Source: Alloalcanivorax gelatiniphagus (GTDB lineage Bacteria > Pseudomonadota > Gammaproteobacteria > Pseudomonadales > Alcanivoracaceae). Taken from it: a stretch of DNA of 64,000 nt. Location: contig NZ_VCQT01000046.1 in assembly GCF_005938655.1 (NCBI RefSeq), positions 186,001-250,000 on the forward strand, read 5' to 3'. Shown here piece by piece: positions 36,327 to 44,805 of this stretch. The translations under genes and the position numbers were made by a program. The notes beneath the pieces are model-generated. The model worked only from the letters and a program-made list of their open reading frames with translations, was not told the origin of the DNA and made no database searches. Each line of letters begins with the position of its first letter. Position 1 is the first letter of the stretch.

Positions 36327-36593
36327 TGCAAGCTGCAAGCTGCAAGCTGCAAGCTGCAAGCTGCAAGCTGCAAGCTGCAAGCTGCAAGCTGCAAGCTGCA
36401 AGCTGCAAGCTGCAAGCCAGGACAGGGTGGCGGCGGGGTGGTGCCGGTCAATCGCCGGTTGAAAGTTAAAAGTTAAAAGTTAAAAGTTAAAAGTTGAAAC
36501 GCGGGTGGGGCCTTGGGGGTTGGGAGGCCGTGCCCGCGGGCCGGGGCCGGGGGCGGTTTAGCTTGTAGCTTGCGGCTTGTAGCTTGTAGCTTC
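36327..36593. repeat. composite heptamer-repeat element C
   Basis: Left arm: 13 exact copies of TGCAAGC (36327-36417). Right arm: five TAGCTTG-type units (36559-36593), the complement of the left arm apart from one or two changes per unit. Inside the 141-bp middle is GTTGAAAG plus four copies of TTAAAAG (36458-36493) and the word GCCGTGCC (36527-36534), both shared with the elements at 8784 and 57692. It looks like one element inserted in or fused with another. Confidence 0.85.
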
Positions 36594-36602
36594 TTCACCT
36601 GG

Positions 36603-37691
36603 CTAGGCCAGATGTTCCCGGGTGAGGTATTCCTGGGATTGCATTTCCAGCAGCCTGGAGCGGGTGCGTTCGAATTCGAAGCCCAGGCGGTCGCCGGCGT
36701 AGAGGTCCTCGATGGGGGTTTCGGCGGTGATCACCAGTTTCACGCCCCGGTCGTAGAATTCGTCCACCAGGTTGATAAAGCGGCGTGCCCGGTCGTCGCT
36801 GCCGGCGCCCATGCGTTGTACGTCGGAGACCAGCACGGTGTGGAATTCCCGGGCGATTTCGATGTAGTCGTTCTGGCTGCGCGGGCCGTCGCAGAGCGCG
36901 GTGAATTCGAACCAGACCACGTCGTCGGTGGATTTCACCGTGGCGATCTTGCGCCCTTCCACCAGGATGTTGCCGTTGGCGCGGTGGCGGCCGTGCTCCG
37001 AGGACAGCGCCGCGAAGCGTTCCTCCATGAAGCGGTCCGCCTCGGCGCCCAGGGGGCAGTGAAACAGCTCCGCCTGCTCCAGCACCCGCAGCCGGTAGTC
37101 ATGGCCACCGTCCACGTTCATCACCCGGGTGTGCTGCTTGAGCAGTTCGATGGCGGGCAGGAAGCGGGCGCGCTGCAGGCCGTCCCGGTACAGGCCGTCC
37201 GGCTCGATGTTGGAGGTGGCCACCAGGGTCACGCCCTCGTCGAACAGGGTCTGCATCAGGGTGGCCAGAATCATGGCGTCGGTGATGTCGGTGACGAAGA
37301 ATTCGTCGAAGCACAGCACCCGGTAGCGGCTGGCGAATTCCCGGGCGATGCTGGTGAGCGGGTTTTTCTCGCCCTGGCGCTCGCGCATCTGGCGGTGCAC
37401 TTTCTGCATGAAGCGGTGGAAGTGCATGCGCCGCTTTTCCTCGAACGGCAGGCATTGGAAAAACACGTCCATCAGGTAGGTCTTGCCACGCCCTACCCCA
37501 CCCCACATGTAGAGGCCCTTTTCCGGCGTGCGCTTCTGCTTGCGCAGCTTCGCCAGCAACCCCGCCGGGGGACGCGCCTGACACAGCTTGTGATGGAGAT
37601 GGTCCAGGGCACGCACCGCCTGCTCTTGGGCGGCGTCATGGACAAACTCGGGGCGCGTCAGGTCGGCCTGGTATTTCTCAAGGGGCGTCAT
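36603..37691 (-). CDS. zapE: cell division ATPase ZapE (AFG1-like)
   Basis: 362-residue AAA-type ATPase that associates with FtsZ in E. coli. Walker A is GGVGRGKTYLMD and Walker B CFDEFFVTDITDAM; LYRDGLQRARFLPAIELLKQH and the ending LLEMQSQEYLTREHLA match the family closely. I use the ATG at 37691; an in-frame TTG three codons upstream is less likely. It stands alone, between repeat elements. Confidence 0.95.
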   Translation of the reverse strand: MTPLEKYQADLTRPEFVHDAAQEQAVRALDHLHHKLCQARPPAGLLAKLRKQKRTPEKGLYMWGGVGRGKTYLMDVFFQCLPFEEKRRMHFHRFMQKVHRQMRERQGEKNPLTSIAREFASRYRVLCFDEFFVTDITDAMILATLMQTLFDEGVTLVATSNIEPDGLYRDGLQRARFLPAIELLKQHTRVMNVDGGHDYRLRVLEQAELFHCPLGAEADRFMEERFAALSSEHGRHRANGNILVEGRKIATVKSTDDVVWFEFTALCDGPRSQNDYIEIAREFHTVLVSDVQRMGAGSDDRARRFINLVDEFYDRGVKLVITAETPIEDLYAGDRLGFEFERTRSRLLEMQSQEYLTREHLA

Positions 37692-37778
37692 GGTGTCCAA
37701 AGGGTGAACGAACGGCGGGTCAATGTAGCGTTCCGTAAGCGGCCTGACAATAACGCCGGGACCAAAGGGTCGCAGGGG

Positions 37779-37801
37779 ATCGCGGCTGAAGCCGCTCCTA
37801 C
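37779..37801. repeat. single REP-like unit
   Basis: One 23-bp unit (ATCGCGGCTGAAGCCGCTCC then TAC) between zapE and the hydrolase gene, both on the minus strand. This is the only complete unpaired unit of the family in the window. Confidence 0.85.
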
Positions 37802-37835
37802 AAGGCGCCAGCCGCGCTCGAAGGCGCCACGGGAT

Positions 37836-38465
37836 TCAGGGCAGCCGCGACGCCGCCACTTCCTTCAGGTCCACCAGCTTGCCGTGGAAGAAGTGCCCGC
37901 TGTCCGGGAAGCGGATCAGGTCCGGGGTCAGCGGCGTGTGCTCGGCCCAGCGGAACACCTGCTCGGCGGGCACCACTTCGTCGTCCTCGCCCTGCACCAC
38001 GGTCACCGGGCAGCCGGCGTTCTCGATGCCCTCGAAGTCAAAATGGTGCACCGGGGGCGCCACCAGCATCAGTGCCTTGGGGGCCTGGCCGTTGGCGGCC
38101 AGCACCTCGGCGCCCCGGGCCGCCACGAAGCTGCCGAAGGAGAACCCGGCCAGCCACAGCGGGCGGTCCGGAAACTCCCGGGTCAGCCAGCGGTGCACGG
38201 CGATCAGGTCCTCGGTTTCACCGATGCCCTCGCTGAACGCGCCCTGGCTGTTACCCACGCCCCGGAAGTTGAACCGCAGCACCGCCGCGCCGGCGTCCCG
38301 GGCGGCCCGCGCCAGGGTGGTGACCACTTTGTTGTCCATGGTGCCGCCGAACAGAGGATGGGGGTGGCAGACGATGGCGATCATCGTCGGGTTGTCGGCA
38401 TCGCCCTCCAGGGCCGCCTCCAGGGTGCCCTCCGGGCCCTCCAGGGCCAGACGATCACGGCTCAT
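37836..38465 (-). CDS. alpha/beta hydrolase, dienelactone-hydrolase/KANL3-like
   Basis: 209 residues. The oxyanion/substrate region reads CHPHPLFGGTMDNKVV, nucleophile Ser in GFSFGS, acid in QGEDDEVV and His in DSGHFFHG. This small type (COG2945-like) is widespread, and its substrates are unknown. It is divergent from zapG, with 85 bp between. Confidence 0.85.
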   Translation of the reverse strand: MSRDRLALEGPEGTLEAALEGDADNPTMIAIVCHPHPLFGGTMDNKVVTTLARAARDAGAAVLRFNFRGVGNSQGAFSEGIGETEDLIAVHRWLTREFPDRPLWLAGFSFGSFVAARGAEVLAANGQAPKALMLVAPPVHHFDFEGIENAGCPVTVVQGEDDEVVPAEQVFRWAEHTPLTPDLIRFPDSGHFFHGKLVDLKEVAASRLP

Positions 38466-38550
38466 GTTTCCTCCCGATACAATTTACTCTGCGGTTCGCT
38501 TGGCGCGGCCACGGGTCTGTGCTGCAATGTGGCTGCTTGAGGAGTATGAC

Positions 38551-39066
38551 ATGGATACGCTGACAACCCACCTGCTCACCTTTTTCGCCGGCCTGATCGT
38601 GGGCGCCGGCCTGCTGTATTGGCTGATGCCGGCGCGCCGCCAGGCCAGCCAGGTGATTCGAGATCGTGACGAGGCCCGCAACGCCCTCAACCATTACCGC
38701 GACCGGGTGGATCACCATTTCCTGGAAACCGCCGACCTGATCAACGATCTGACCCAGTCCTATCGGGCGGTGCATCAGCATCTGTCCCGGGGTGCCCACG
38801 ATCTGTGCAGCGAAACCGGCCGCAAGAAGGCCGCCGCCAAGAGCCTGGACGCCGCCTACGAGCCGGAGGCGCCGCTCTCCCAGCCGCTGGATTACGCCCC
38901 CAAGGCCCAGGGCACCCTGTCCGAGGATTTCGGCCTGCAAAAGAAAGCGGACGGTCCATTCAGCCCGGTGAACGTGGGCGACGACGCGCCCTCCACGGTG
39001 ATGGAGCCGCCCCGCGACTACGCCGATGTGCGTGACGATGAGGACGAGAGCGACCGCCCTCGCTGA
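38551..39066 (+). CDS. zapG: YhcB/ZapG family inner-membrane protein (DUF1043)
   Basis: 171 residues: one N-terminal membrane helix (LLTFFAGLIVGAGLLYWL), then a coiled coil (VIRDRDEARNALNHYRDRV) and the family stretch ETADLINDLTQSYRAVHQHL, ending in a disordered acidic tail. In E. coli the protein links cell division with envelope synthesis. TGAGGAG lies six bases before the ATG at 38551; the frame remains open upstream but without a site. It converges on sat across a REP pair. Confidence 0.9.
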   Translation: MDTLTTHLLTFFAGLIVGAGLLYWLMPARRQASQVIRDRDEARNALNHYRDRVDHHFLETADLINDLTQSYRAVHQHLSRGAHDLCSETGRKKAAAKSLDAAYEPEAPLSQPLDYAPKAQGTLSEDFGLQKKADGPFSPVNVGDDAPSTVMEPPRDYADVRDDEDESDRPR

Positions 39067-39097
39067 GCACCTTCCCGGCCAGCCCCTTCCAGATACG

Positions 39098-39178
39098 GTA
39101 GGAGCGGCTTCAGCCGCGATTCACGCTTGGGTCGGCTTATCGCCAACGGGTGCGAATCGCGGCTGAAGCCGCTCCTAC
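39098..39178. repeat. REP-like inverted pair
   Basis: Units at 39098-39120 and 39156-39178 in opposite orientation, between the convergent zapG and sat genes. Immediately after, CCTACGTTTAGCATG is duplicated in tandem (39174-39188, 39189-39203), the first copy starting inside the REP unit. Confidence 0.9.
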
Positions 39179-39268
39179 GTTTAGCATGCCTACGTTTAGC
39201 ATGACGAGACCACCGTGGGCGGGGTCAGTGGATGGCGCCGGGCCAGCCCCGGCGCGGTCGTTCTGTCT

Positions 39269-40483
39269 TCAGCGGGCGGAGTGCCCTTTCAGTTCCACCT
39301 TCACCTTCTCGTGGTCCTGCAGCCCTTCGTAATAGGCGCGCAGCACCGCCAGCACTTCCGGCCGGCTGAAGTTGTCCGGCACATCGCCGCCTTCGCTGAG
39401 CAGCTTGCGCAGCTTGGTGCCGCTCACCAGAACCCGGTCCTCGGCGCTGTGCGGGCAGGTGCGCATGCTGGCCATGGTGCCGCATTTGTCGCACCAGAAG
39501 GTCCAGTCGATCTTCAACGGCTGGGTGATCAGGGCATCCTCGGGGATTTCGTCGAAGATGTGGTGGGCGTCGAACGGGCCGTAGTAGTCGCCCACGCCGG
39601 CGTGGTCACGGCCCACGATCAGGTGCGAGCAGCCGTAGTTCTGGCGGAACAGGGCGTGCAGCAGCGCTTCCCGGGGCCCGGCGTAGCGCATGTCCAGGGG
39701 GTAGCCGGACTGCACCACGGTGTTTTCCACGAAGTAGTGTTCCACCAGGGTGCCAATCGCTTCCTGGCGCACCTCGGCGGGGATATCACCGGGTTTCAGG
39801 TTGCCCAGCAGGGAGTGGACCATGACACCGTCGCAGATCTCGATGGCGATTTTCGCCAGGTGTTCGTGGGAACGGTGCATGGGGTTGCGGGTCTGGAACG
39901 CCGCCACGGTTTTCCAGCCACGGGCCTCGAACATGGCGCGGGTTTCTTCCGGGGTCATGTAGATGCCGGCGTACTTCTCCGGGAACTCGCCCTGGCTGAA
40001 TACCTTCACCGGCCCGGCCAGGTTCACCTCGCCCTGGGCCATCACCATTTTGACGCCCGGGTGCTCCTCATCTGTGGTTTTGAACACCTGTTGGCATTCG
40101 TGGGCCTTGTCGATGGTGTACTTCTCGTTCACCACCATGGAACCCATGATCTCGCCGTCGGCGTCCACCAGCGCCACCTCGCTGCCTTCCGCCAGGCCGT
40201 CGGCGGTGACCGCGTCGGTGGAGAGCGTGATGGGAATCGGCCAGAACACCCCGTTGGTCAGGGCCATGTTGTCGCACACGCCCTGCCAGTCGGCTTGGCC
40301 CATGAACCCGTCCAGGGGGGTGAAGCCGCCGATCCCGAGCATGATGAGATCACCGCGCTCACGGGAACTGAGGGTGACTTTCGGCAGGTCCGCGGCGGCG
40401 GCCAGGGCCTGTTCCCGCTCGGCGCCGTCCAGCAGCAGGATATTCAGCGTATCGCTGCCGTGGGGTTTCACCAGTTGCGACAT
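39269..40483 (-). CDS. sat: ATP sulfurylase, homo-oligomeric type
   Basis: 404-residue sulfate adenylyltransferase making adenosine 5'-phosphosulfate. Active-site motifs are [11 protein letters not shown] (197-207) and [10 protein letters not shown] (291-300). Cys331, Cys334, Cys343 and His345 form a zinc site typical of the bacterial/archaeal Sat form. No APS kinase domain is fused. This family is unrelated to the heterodimeric CysD/CysN enzyme usual in gammaproteobacteria. I start at the ATG at 40483, five bases after GGGAG, not the GTG two codons earlier. No aprAB, cysC, cysH or cysI is adjacent, so assimilation is assumed. Confidence 0.95.
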   Translation of the reverse strand: MSQLVKPHGSDTLNILLLDGAEREQALAAAADLPKVTLSSRERGDLIMLGIGGFTPLDGFMGQADWQGVCDNMALTNGVFWPIPITLSTDAVTADGLAEGSEVALVDADGEIMGSMVVNEKYTIDKAHECQQVFKTTDEEHPGVKMVMAQGEVNLAGPVKVFSQGEFPEKYAGIYMTPEETRAMFEARGWKTVAAFQTRNPMHRSHEHLAKIAIEICDGVMVHSLLGNLKPGDIPAEVRQEAIGTLVEHYFVENTVVQSGYPLDMRYAGPREALLHALFRQNYGCSHLIVGRDHAGVGDYYGPFDAHHIFDEIPEDALITQPLKIDWTFWCDKCGTMASMRTCPHSAEDRVLVSGTKLRKLLSEGGDVPDNFSRPEVLAVLRAYYEGLQDHEKVKVELKGHSAR

Positions 40484-40591
40484 GTTCACTCCCTAGATAG
40501 TTGGTCGTTGGGGTTGGCGGCGGATTATACCGGCGCCGGCGTGACCGCCTCCAGCGCTGCTAAGATCAATCCGTTTGGGGCTTATGCTCGG

Positions 40592-40649
40592 ATCGCGGCT
40601 GAAGTCGCTCCTACCACGGCAACGGGTGCAGGAGCGACTTCAGTCGCGA
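40592..40649. repeat. REP-like inverted pair
   Basis: Units at 40592-40614 and 40628-40649, opposite orientation, between the tandem genes for the YegS-like kinase and sat. Confidence 0.88.
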
Positions 40650-40655
40650 AACGCG

Positions 40656-41519
40656 CTATGCCCAGGGCACCCGCACCGCCACCGGTTCCGGCTCCAGCTC
40701 GATCTCGGCGGGCAGAAAGCCGGCCGGATCGCCGTCGGTCTGCACCGGCTCCAGGCCGGGGGCGGTGATGGTGACGCGCTCGGCGCTCAGTGAGGTGACG
40801 CCATCCACCCGCTCCATGCGGCCGAACAGCAACGCGGTCAGGCAGCGCAGCAGAAACAGCCGGCCCGGCCGTTGAAACAGCAACACCTGCACACTGCGGC
40901 GGTTGAGATTGGCCTGGCGGCTGAGGATGAAACTGCCACCGTAATAGCGGCCGTTGCTGATCACCGCCGAGAAGCAGTCCAGCGGCCGGCCGTCCACGGT
41001 GACCCGAAAGCGCACCTCGCCATAGCGCAGCACCTGCCGCAGCATGCTCAGGGCATAGGCCAGCTTGCCAATACGGCGTTTGGCGATCAGATCCACCTGA
41101 TCCACCACCCAGGCGTCGTAGCCCACCCCGGCCACCACCAGAAAGCGGCGACCGTTGAGCCGCGCCGGCGTGATCATCAGGGTGCGCCCTTCCAGCACCA
41201 CGGCGGCGGCGGCCTCCGGCTTGCGCGGCAGGTTCAGCTCCCGCGCCAGCACATTGGCGGTGCCGATGGGGAACAGGGCCAGCGCCACGCCGGGCTTGAG
41301 CCCGTTAATCACATCGTTGGTGGTGCCGTCGCCGCCGGCGGCGACCACGCATTCACCCTGGTCGGCCAGCCCGTTCAAATAACGGGTGGCGTCGCCGGGG
41401 GCGCGGGTGTGATACAGCCGCACCCTGGCGCCGCCCTGTTCCAGCGCGCGCACGAAATGGCGCAGCCGCCGGTCCCTGCCGCCGCCGGCGGTGGGGTTGA
41501 AAATCACGGTGATATTCAT
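40656..41519 (-). CDS. diacylglycerol/lipid kinase family protein (YegS-like)
   Basis: 287 residues of the DAGK-catalytic family. It starts MNITVIFNPTAGGGRD, with the nucleotide-binding VVAAGGDGTTNDVING and ALFPIGTANVLAREL. Members phosphorylate diacylglycerol, phosphatidylglycerol or sphingoid lipids; the substrate cannot be told here. 27 upstream codons are excluded as Arg/Ala-rich read-through. Confidence 0.9.
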   Translation of the reverse strand: MNITVIFNPTAGGGRDRRLRHFVRALEQGGARVRLYHTRAPGDATRYLNGLADQGECVVAAGGDGTTNDVINGLKPGVALALFPIGTANVLARELNLPRKPEAAAAVVLEGRTLMITPARLNGRRFLVVAGVGYDAWVVDQVDLIAKRRIGKLAYALSMLRQVLRYGEVRFRVTVDGRPLDCFSAVISNGRYYGGSFILSRQANLNRRSVQVLLFQRPGRLFLLRCLTALLFGRMERVDGVTSLSAERVTITAPGLEPVQTDGDPAGFLPAEIELEPEPVAVRVPWA

Positions 41520-41561
41520 GGAATTCCTTGGCGCCGCGCCGCGGCCGCGGGCGGCCTTCGA

Positions 41562-41584
41562 ATCGCGGTTGGCACCGCTGCTAC
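41562..41584. repeat. degenerate REP-like unit
   Basis: ATCGCGGTTGGCACCGCTGC then TAC, four or so changes from the family consensus, in the gap between the Nif3-like gene and the YegS-like gene. Confidence 0.6.
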
Positions 41585-41608
41585 GCTCCGCTTCCGGCAA
41601 GCGGCGGA

Positions 41609-42367
41609 TTACACCGGGTTGTCGATGTCGATGAAGATGTGCTCCACCCCGTACTCATTGGCCAGCCATTCCCCCACCGCCTGCACGCCGTAGCGCTCGG
41701 TGGCGTGGTGCCCGCAGGCAAAGTAATGGATGCCGGTTTCGCGGGCGAAATGGGTGGTCGGCTCGGAGATCTCACCGCTCAGGTAAGCATCCACGCCGAG
41801 GGCCTGGGCCTGTTCGATAAAGCCCTGGGCGGCGCCGGTGCACCAGGCCAGTGTCTCGATCTCGTCCTGGCTGTCGCCGATGTGCAACGCCTGGCGTCCC
41901 AGCACCGCTTCCACATGGGCGGCGAAGTCCTCGGCGCTCATCGGTTCGTCCAGCCGCCCCACGTTACCGATGGAGAGCGGGTTGTCCGGCTCCAGACCAC
42001 CCTCCACATGCAGGCCCAGGCGGCGCGCCAGCTGGGCATTGTTGCCCATCTGCGGATGCGCATCCAGGGGCAGATGGTAGGCGAACAGGTTGATGTCGTG
42101 GCGCAGCAGACTTTGCAGGCGCTGCTTTTTCATGCCGCGCACGCGCTGGTCCTCGTTTTTCCAGAAGTAGCCGTGATGCACCAGAATGGCGTCCGCCTCC
42201 TCGACGATGGCGGCGTCCACCAGCGCCTGGCAGGCGGTCACGCCGGTGACCAGCCGGCGCACCTGTTCGCGGCCCTCCACCTGCAGTCCGTTGGGACAAT
42301 AGTCCTTGAAACGATGGGTTTGCAGCGCTTCGTCGAGCACCCGCAGCAAGTGGTCGCGCTTCAGCAT
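41609..42367 (-). CDS. Nif3/YbgI-like dinuclear metal protein
   Basis: 252 residues with the family landmarks KDYCPNGLQVEGREQV, ILVHHGYFWKNEDQRV (metal histidines), YHLPLDAHPQMGNNAQLA and YFACGHHATERYGVQA. These proteins bind two metal ions and are often called GTP cyclohydrolase I type 2, but the activity is uncertain. The start ATG at 42367 has GGGGAG seven bases upstream. It is divergent from the protease gene. Confidence 0.93.
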   Translation of the reverse strand: MLKRDHLLRVLDEALQTHRFKDYCPNGLQVEGREQVRRLVTGVTACQALVDAAIVEEADAILVHHGYFWKNEDQRVRGMKKQRLQSLLRHDINLFAYHLPLDAHPQMGNNAQLARRLGLHVEGGLEPDNPLSIGNVGRLDEPMSAEDFAAHVEAVLGRQALHIGDSQDEIETLAWCTGAAQGFIEQAQALGVDAYLSGEISEPTTHFARETGIHYFACGHHATERYGVQAVGEWLANEYGVEHIFIDIDNPV

Positions 42368-42427
42368 CGGCGTTCTCCCCTGTGCTAACATTGCGCGCAG
42401 TTTACATGATTCGTGGGGGCAAACTCA

Positions 42428-43537
42428 GTGCTGAACAAGCTGCTTCGCTTTCTGGCGCCGCCGGTGGTGGCCGGCCTGGCCGTGGGGCTGGCCGTGCTGT
42501 GGTGGTATGAGCAGGGCCCGGGCGCGCAGCGGCACGGCGCCGAGGGCGCGCCGCCGGCGGTGGAGAGCTATGCCAGCGCGGTGACCCGGGCGGCGCCGGC
42601 GGTGGTCAACGTCTACACCACCCAGATCGTCACCCGTGGCGACAGCGTCAGCGATGACCCTCTGTTCGACCGCTTCATGGAAAGGCCGCGCCGGGAACGG
42701 GCCCTGGCCAGCCTGGGCTCCGGCGTGATCGTCTCGCCGGACGGTTATGTAATGACCAGCTATCACGTGATCCGCGACGCCGACGAAATTCTGGTGGCCC
42801 TGCGCGATGGCCGGGACGCCCCGGCGCGGGTGGTGGGCACCGACCCGGAAACCGACCTGGCACTGCTGCAGATCGCCCTGGAAAATCTGCCGGTGATCGA
42901 TCTGAACGGGCCGCAGCCGGTCAATGTGGGCGACGTGGTGCTGGCCATCGGCAACCCCCTGGGCGTGGGCCAGACCGTCTCCATGGGCATCGTCAGCGCC
43001 ACCGGGCGCACCCATCTGGGCATCGCCACCTTCGAGAATTTCATTCAGACCGACGCCGCCATCAACCGGGGCAATTCCGGTGGCGCCCTGGTGGACACCC
43101 GCGGCCACCTGATCGGCATCAACACCGCCATCCTGTCCCAGGACGGCAACTGGCAGGGCATCGGCTTCGCCACCCCGGCCTCCATCGCCCGCGAGGTGAT
43201 GAGCGACCTGATCGAGCATGGCCGGGTGATCCGTGGCTATCTGGGCGTCAGCGTCCAGGACATCAACCCGACCCTGGCGGAAACCTTCGGCATGCAGGAC
43301 GTGCGCGGCGGCGTGATCACCGAGGTGGTATCCGGCAGCCCGGCCCAGCAGGCCGGCCTGCAGGCGGAGGACGTGCTGGTGGGCATCAACGGCGAGGCCA
43401 TGGGCGACGGCTACGAAGCCATGAACCGCATCGCCGGCACCCAGCCCGGCACCACCCTCACCCTCAACGTGCTGAGGAACGGCCAGCCCGTGGATCTGGA
43501 AGTGACCATCGGCACCCGCCCGCCAGCCGGGAAATAA
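42428..43537 (+). CDS. DegS/AlgW-type periplasmic serine protease
   Basis: 369 residues: one N-terminal membrane anchor (PPVVAGLAVGLAVLWW), a trypsin-like domain with His in MTSYHVIRDA, Asp in PETDLALLQI and Ser in NRGNSGGALV, then a single PDZ domain (GYLGVSVQDINPTLA onwards). One anchor and one PDZ fit DegS/AlgW, which cut the anti-sigma factor RseA/MucA on outer-membrane stress, rather than DegP. I choose the GTG at 42428, eight bases after GGGGG; a GTG five codons earlier lies in that site. AlgW occupies this position in P. aeruginosa. Confidence 0.9.
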   Translation: MLNKLLRFLAPPVVAGLAVGLAVLWWYEQGPGAQRHGAEGAPPAVESYASAVTRAAPAVVNVYTTQIVTRGDSVSDDPLFDRFMERPRRERALASLGSGVIVSPDGYVMTSYHVIRDADEILVALRDGRDAPARVVGTDPETDLALLQIALENLPVIDLNGPQPVNVGDVVLAIGNPLGVGQTVSMGIVSATGRTHLGIATFENFIQTDAAINRGNSGGALVDTRGHLIGINTAILSQDGNWQGIGFATPASIAREVMSDLIEHGRVIRGYLGVSVQDINPTLAETFGMQDVRGGVITEVVSGSPAQQAGLQAEDVLVGINGEAMGDGYEAMNRIAGTQPGTTLTLNVLRNGQPVDLEVTIGTRPPAGK

Positions 43538-43544
43538 CGTCCTT

Positions 43545-43603
43545 TCGCGGCTGAAGCCGCTCCTACAATGGGATGACGATGTAGGAGCGGCTTCAGCCGC
43601 GAT
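43545..43603. repeat. REP-like inverted pair
   Basis: Units at 43545-43566 and 43581-43603 in opposite orientation, between the convergent protease and hisC genes; may serve as a two-way terminator. Confidence 0.9.
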
Positions 43604-43613
43604 ACCCCCACGA

Positions 43614-44672
43614 TCAAAGCAGCGCTTCAAGCGCCTCAATCAGTGCCTGGTTCTGATCCGGCCGCCCCACGGTGATACGCAGGTGGTCACGGATGCGTTC
43701 CGGCTTGCCGAAGTGGCGCACGATAATGCCCTGCTCGCGCAGGGCCGCGGCCAGGTCGGCGCCGGTGTGGGCCGGGTGGCGGCAGAACAGGAAGTTGGCC
43801 GCCGAGGGCAGCACCTGGAAGCCCATCTCTTGCAGGGCACGGCGCAGGGTTTCCCGTTCCTCGATAACCAGTTCGCAGCCACGCTGGAACCAGTCTTCGT
43901 CCTCGAAGGCGGCCTTGCCGGCGGCGATGGCGAGCCGGTCCAGGGGGTAGGAGTTGAAGCTGTTCTTGATCCGTTCCAGACCTTCGATCAGGGCCGCGTC
44001 GCCCACCGCGAAGCCGATGCGCACACCGGCCAGGGCCCGGGATTTGGACAGGGTCTGGGCGACCAGCAGGTTGGGGTAACGGTTCACCAGGGCAATGGCG
44101 CTGTCGCCGCCGAAGTCCACGTAGGCCTCGTCCACCACCACCACGGAGTCCGGGTTGGCCTGGAGCACGGTTTCGATGGCGTCCAGCGGCAGCAGGCACC
44201 CGGTGGGGGCGTTGGGGTTGGGGAAGATGATGCCGCCGTTGGGGGCGCCATAGTCCGCCGGGTCGATGGCCAGGTCGTCGTCCAGCGGCACCAGCCGGTA
44301 GTCGATGTCGTAGAGCCCGCAGTAGACCTTGTAGAAGCTGTAGGTGATGTCCGGAAACAGCAGCGGCCGGTTCTGCTTGAACAGGCCGAAAAAGATGTGC
44401 GCCAGCACCTCGTCGGAGCCGTTGCCGACGAACACCTGGGCGGTGTCGACGCCGTAATAGGTGGCGATGGCGCCTTTCAGCTCGCTGGCGTCCGGGTCCG
44501 GGTACAGGCGCAGCCGTTCATCGGCGGCGGCGCGGATCGCCTCGATCACTTTCGCCGAGGGGCCCAGCGGGTGCTCGTTGGTGTTGAGCTTCACCAGACG
44601 GGTCATTTTCGGCTGTTCGCCGGGCACGTAGGGTTCCAGGTCGCGGACGAACGGGCTCCAGAATTTGCTCAT
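43614..44672 (-). CDS. hisC: histidinol-phosphate aminotransferase
   Basis: 352-residue PLP enzyme of histidine synthesis. Visible are [51 protein letters not shown] and the PLP-lysine motif [15 protein letters not shown]. The gene is separated from hisD by a four-unit REP cluster, unlike the tight hisG-hisD overlap. Confidence 0.96.
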   Translation of the reverse strand: MSKFWSPFVRDLEPYVPGEQPKMTRLVKLNTNEHPLGPSAKVIEAIRAAADERLRLYPDPDASELKGAIATYYGVDTAQVFVGNGSDEVLAHIFFGLFKQNRPLLFPDITYSFYKVYCGLYDIDYRLVPLDDDLAIDPADYGAPNGGIIFPNPNAPTGCLLPLDAIETVLQANPDSVVVVDEAYVDFGGDSAIALVNRYPNLLVAQTLSKSRALAGVRIGFAVGDAALIEGLERIKNSFNSYPLDRLAIAAGKAAFEDEDWFQRGCELVIEERETLRRALQEMGFQVLPSAANFLFCRHPAHTGADLAAALREQGIIVRHFGKPERIRDHLRITVGRPDQNQALIEALEALL

Positions 44673-44677
44673 AATGC

Positions 44678-44799
44678 TTCGCGGCTGAAGCCGCTCCTAC
44701 TATCGGTGGTGATCGCGGTTGAAGCCGCTCCTGCGATGGGTGGTGATCGCGCCTGCAGCCGCTCCTACGGGGGGTTGTAGGAGCGGCTTTAGCCGCGAT
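44678..44799. repeat. cluster of four REP-like units
   Basis: Units at 44678-44700, 44712-44734 and 44746-44768 in one orientation and 44777-44799 in the other. The second and third have several changes from the consensus. The cluster occupies the whole gap between hisD and hisC. Confidence 0.9.
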
Positions 44800-44805
44800 A
44801 CGGGT

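Noticed and set aside
36239-36451. Minus-strand frame with repeated LQLAACS peptide, and the opposite frame with LQAASCK repeats
   Set aside because: Both are translations of the TGCAAGC tandem array; no start site and no conserved flank.
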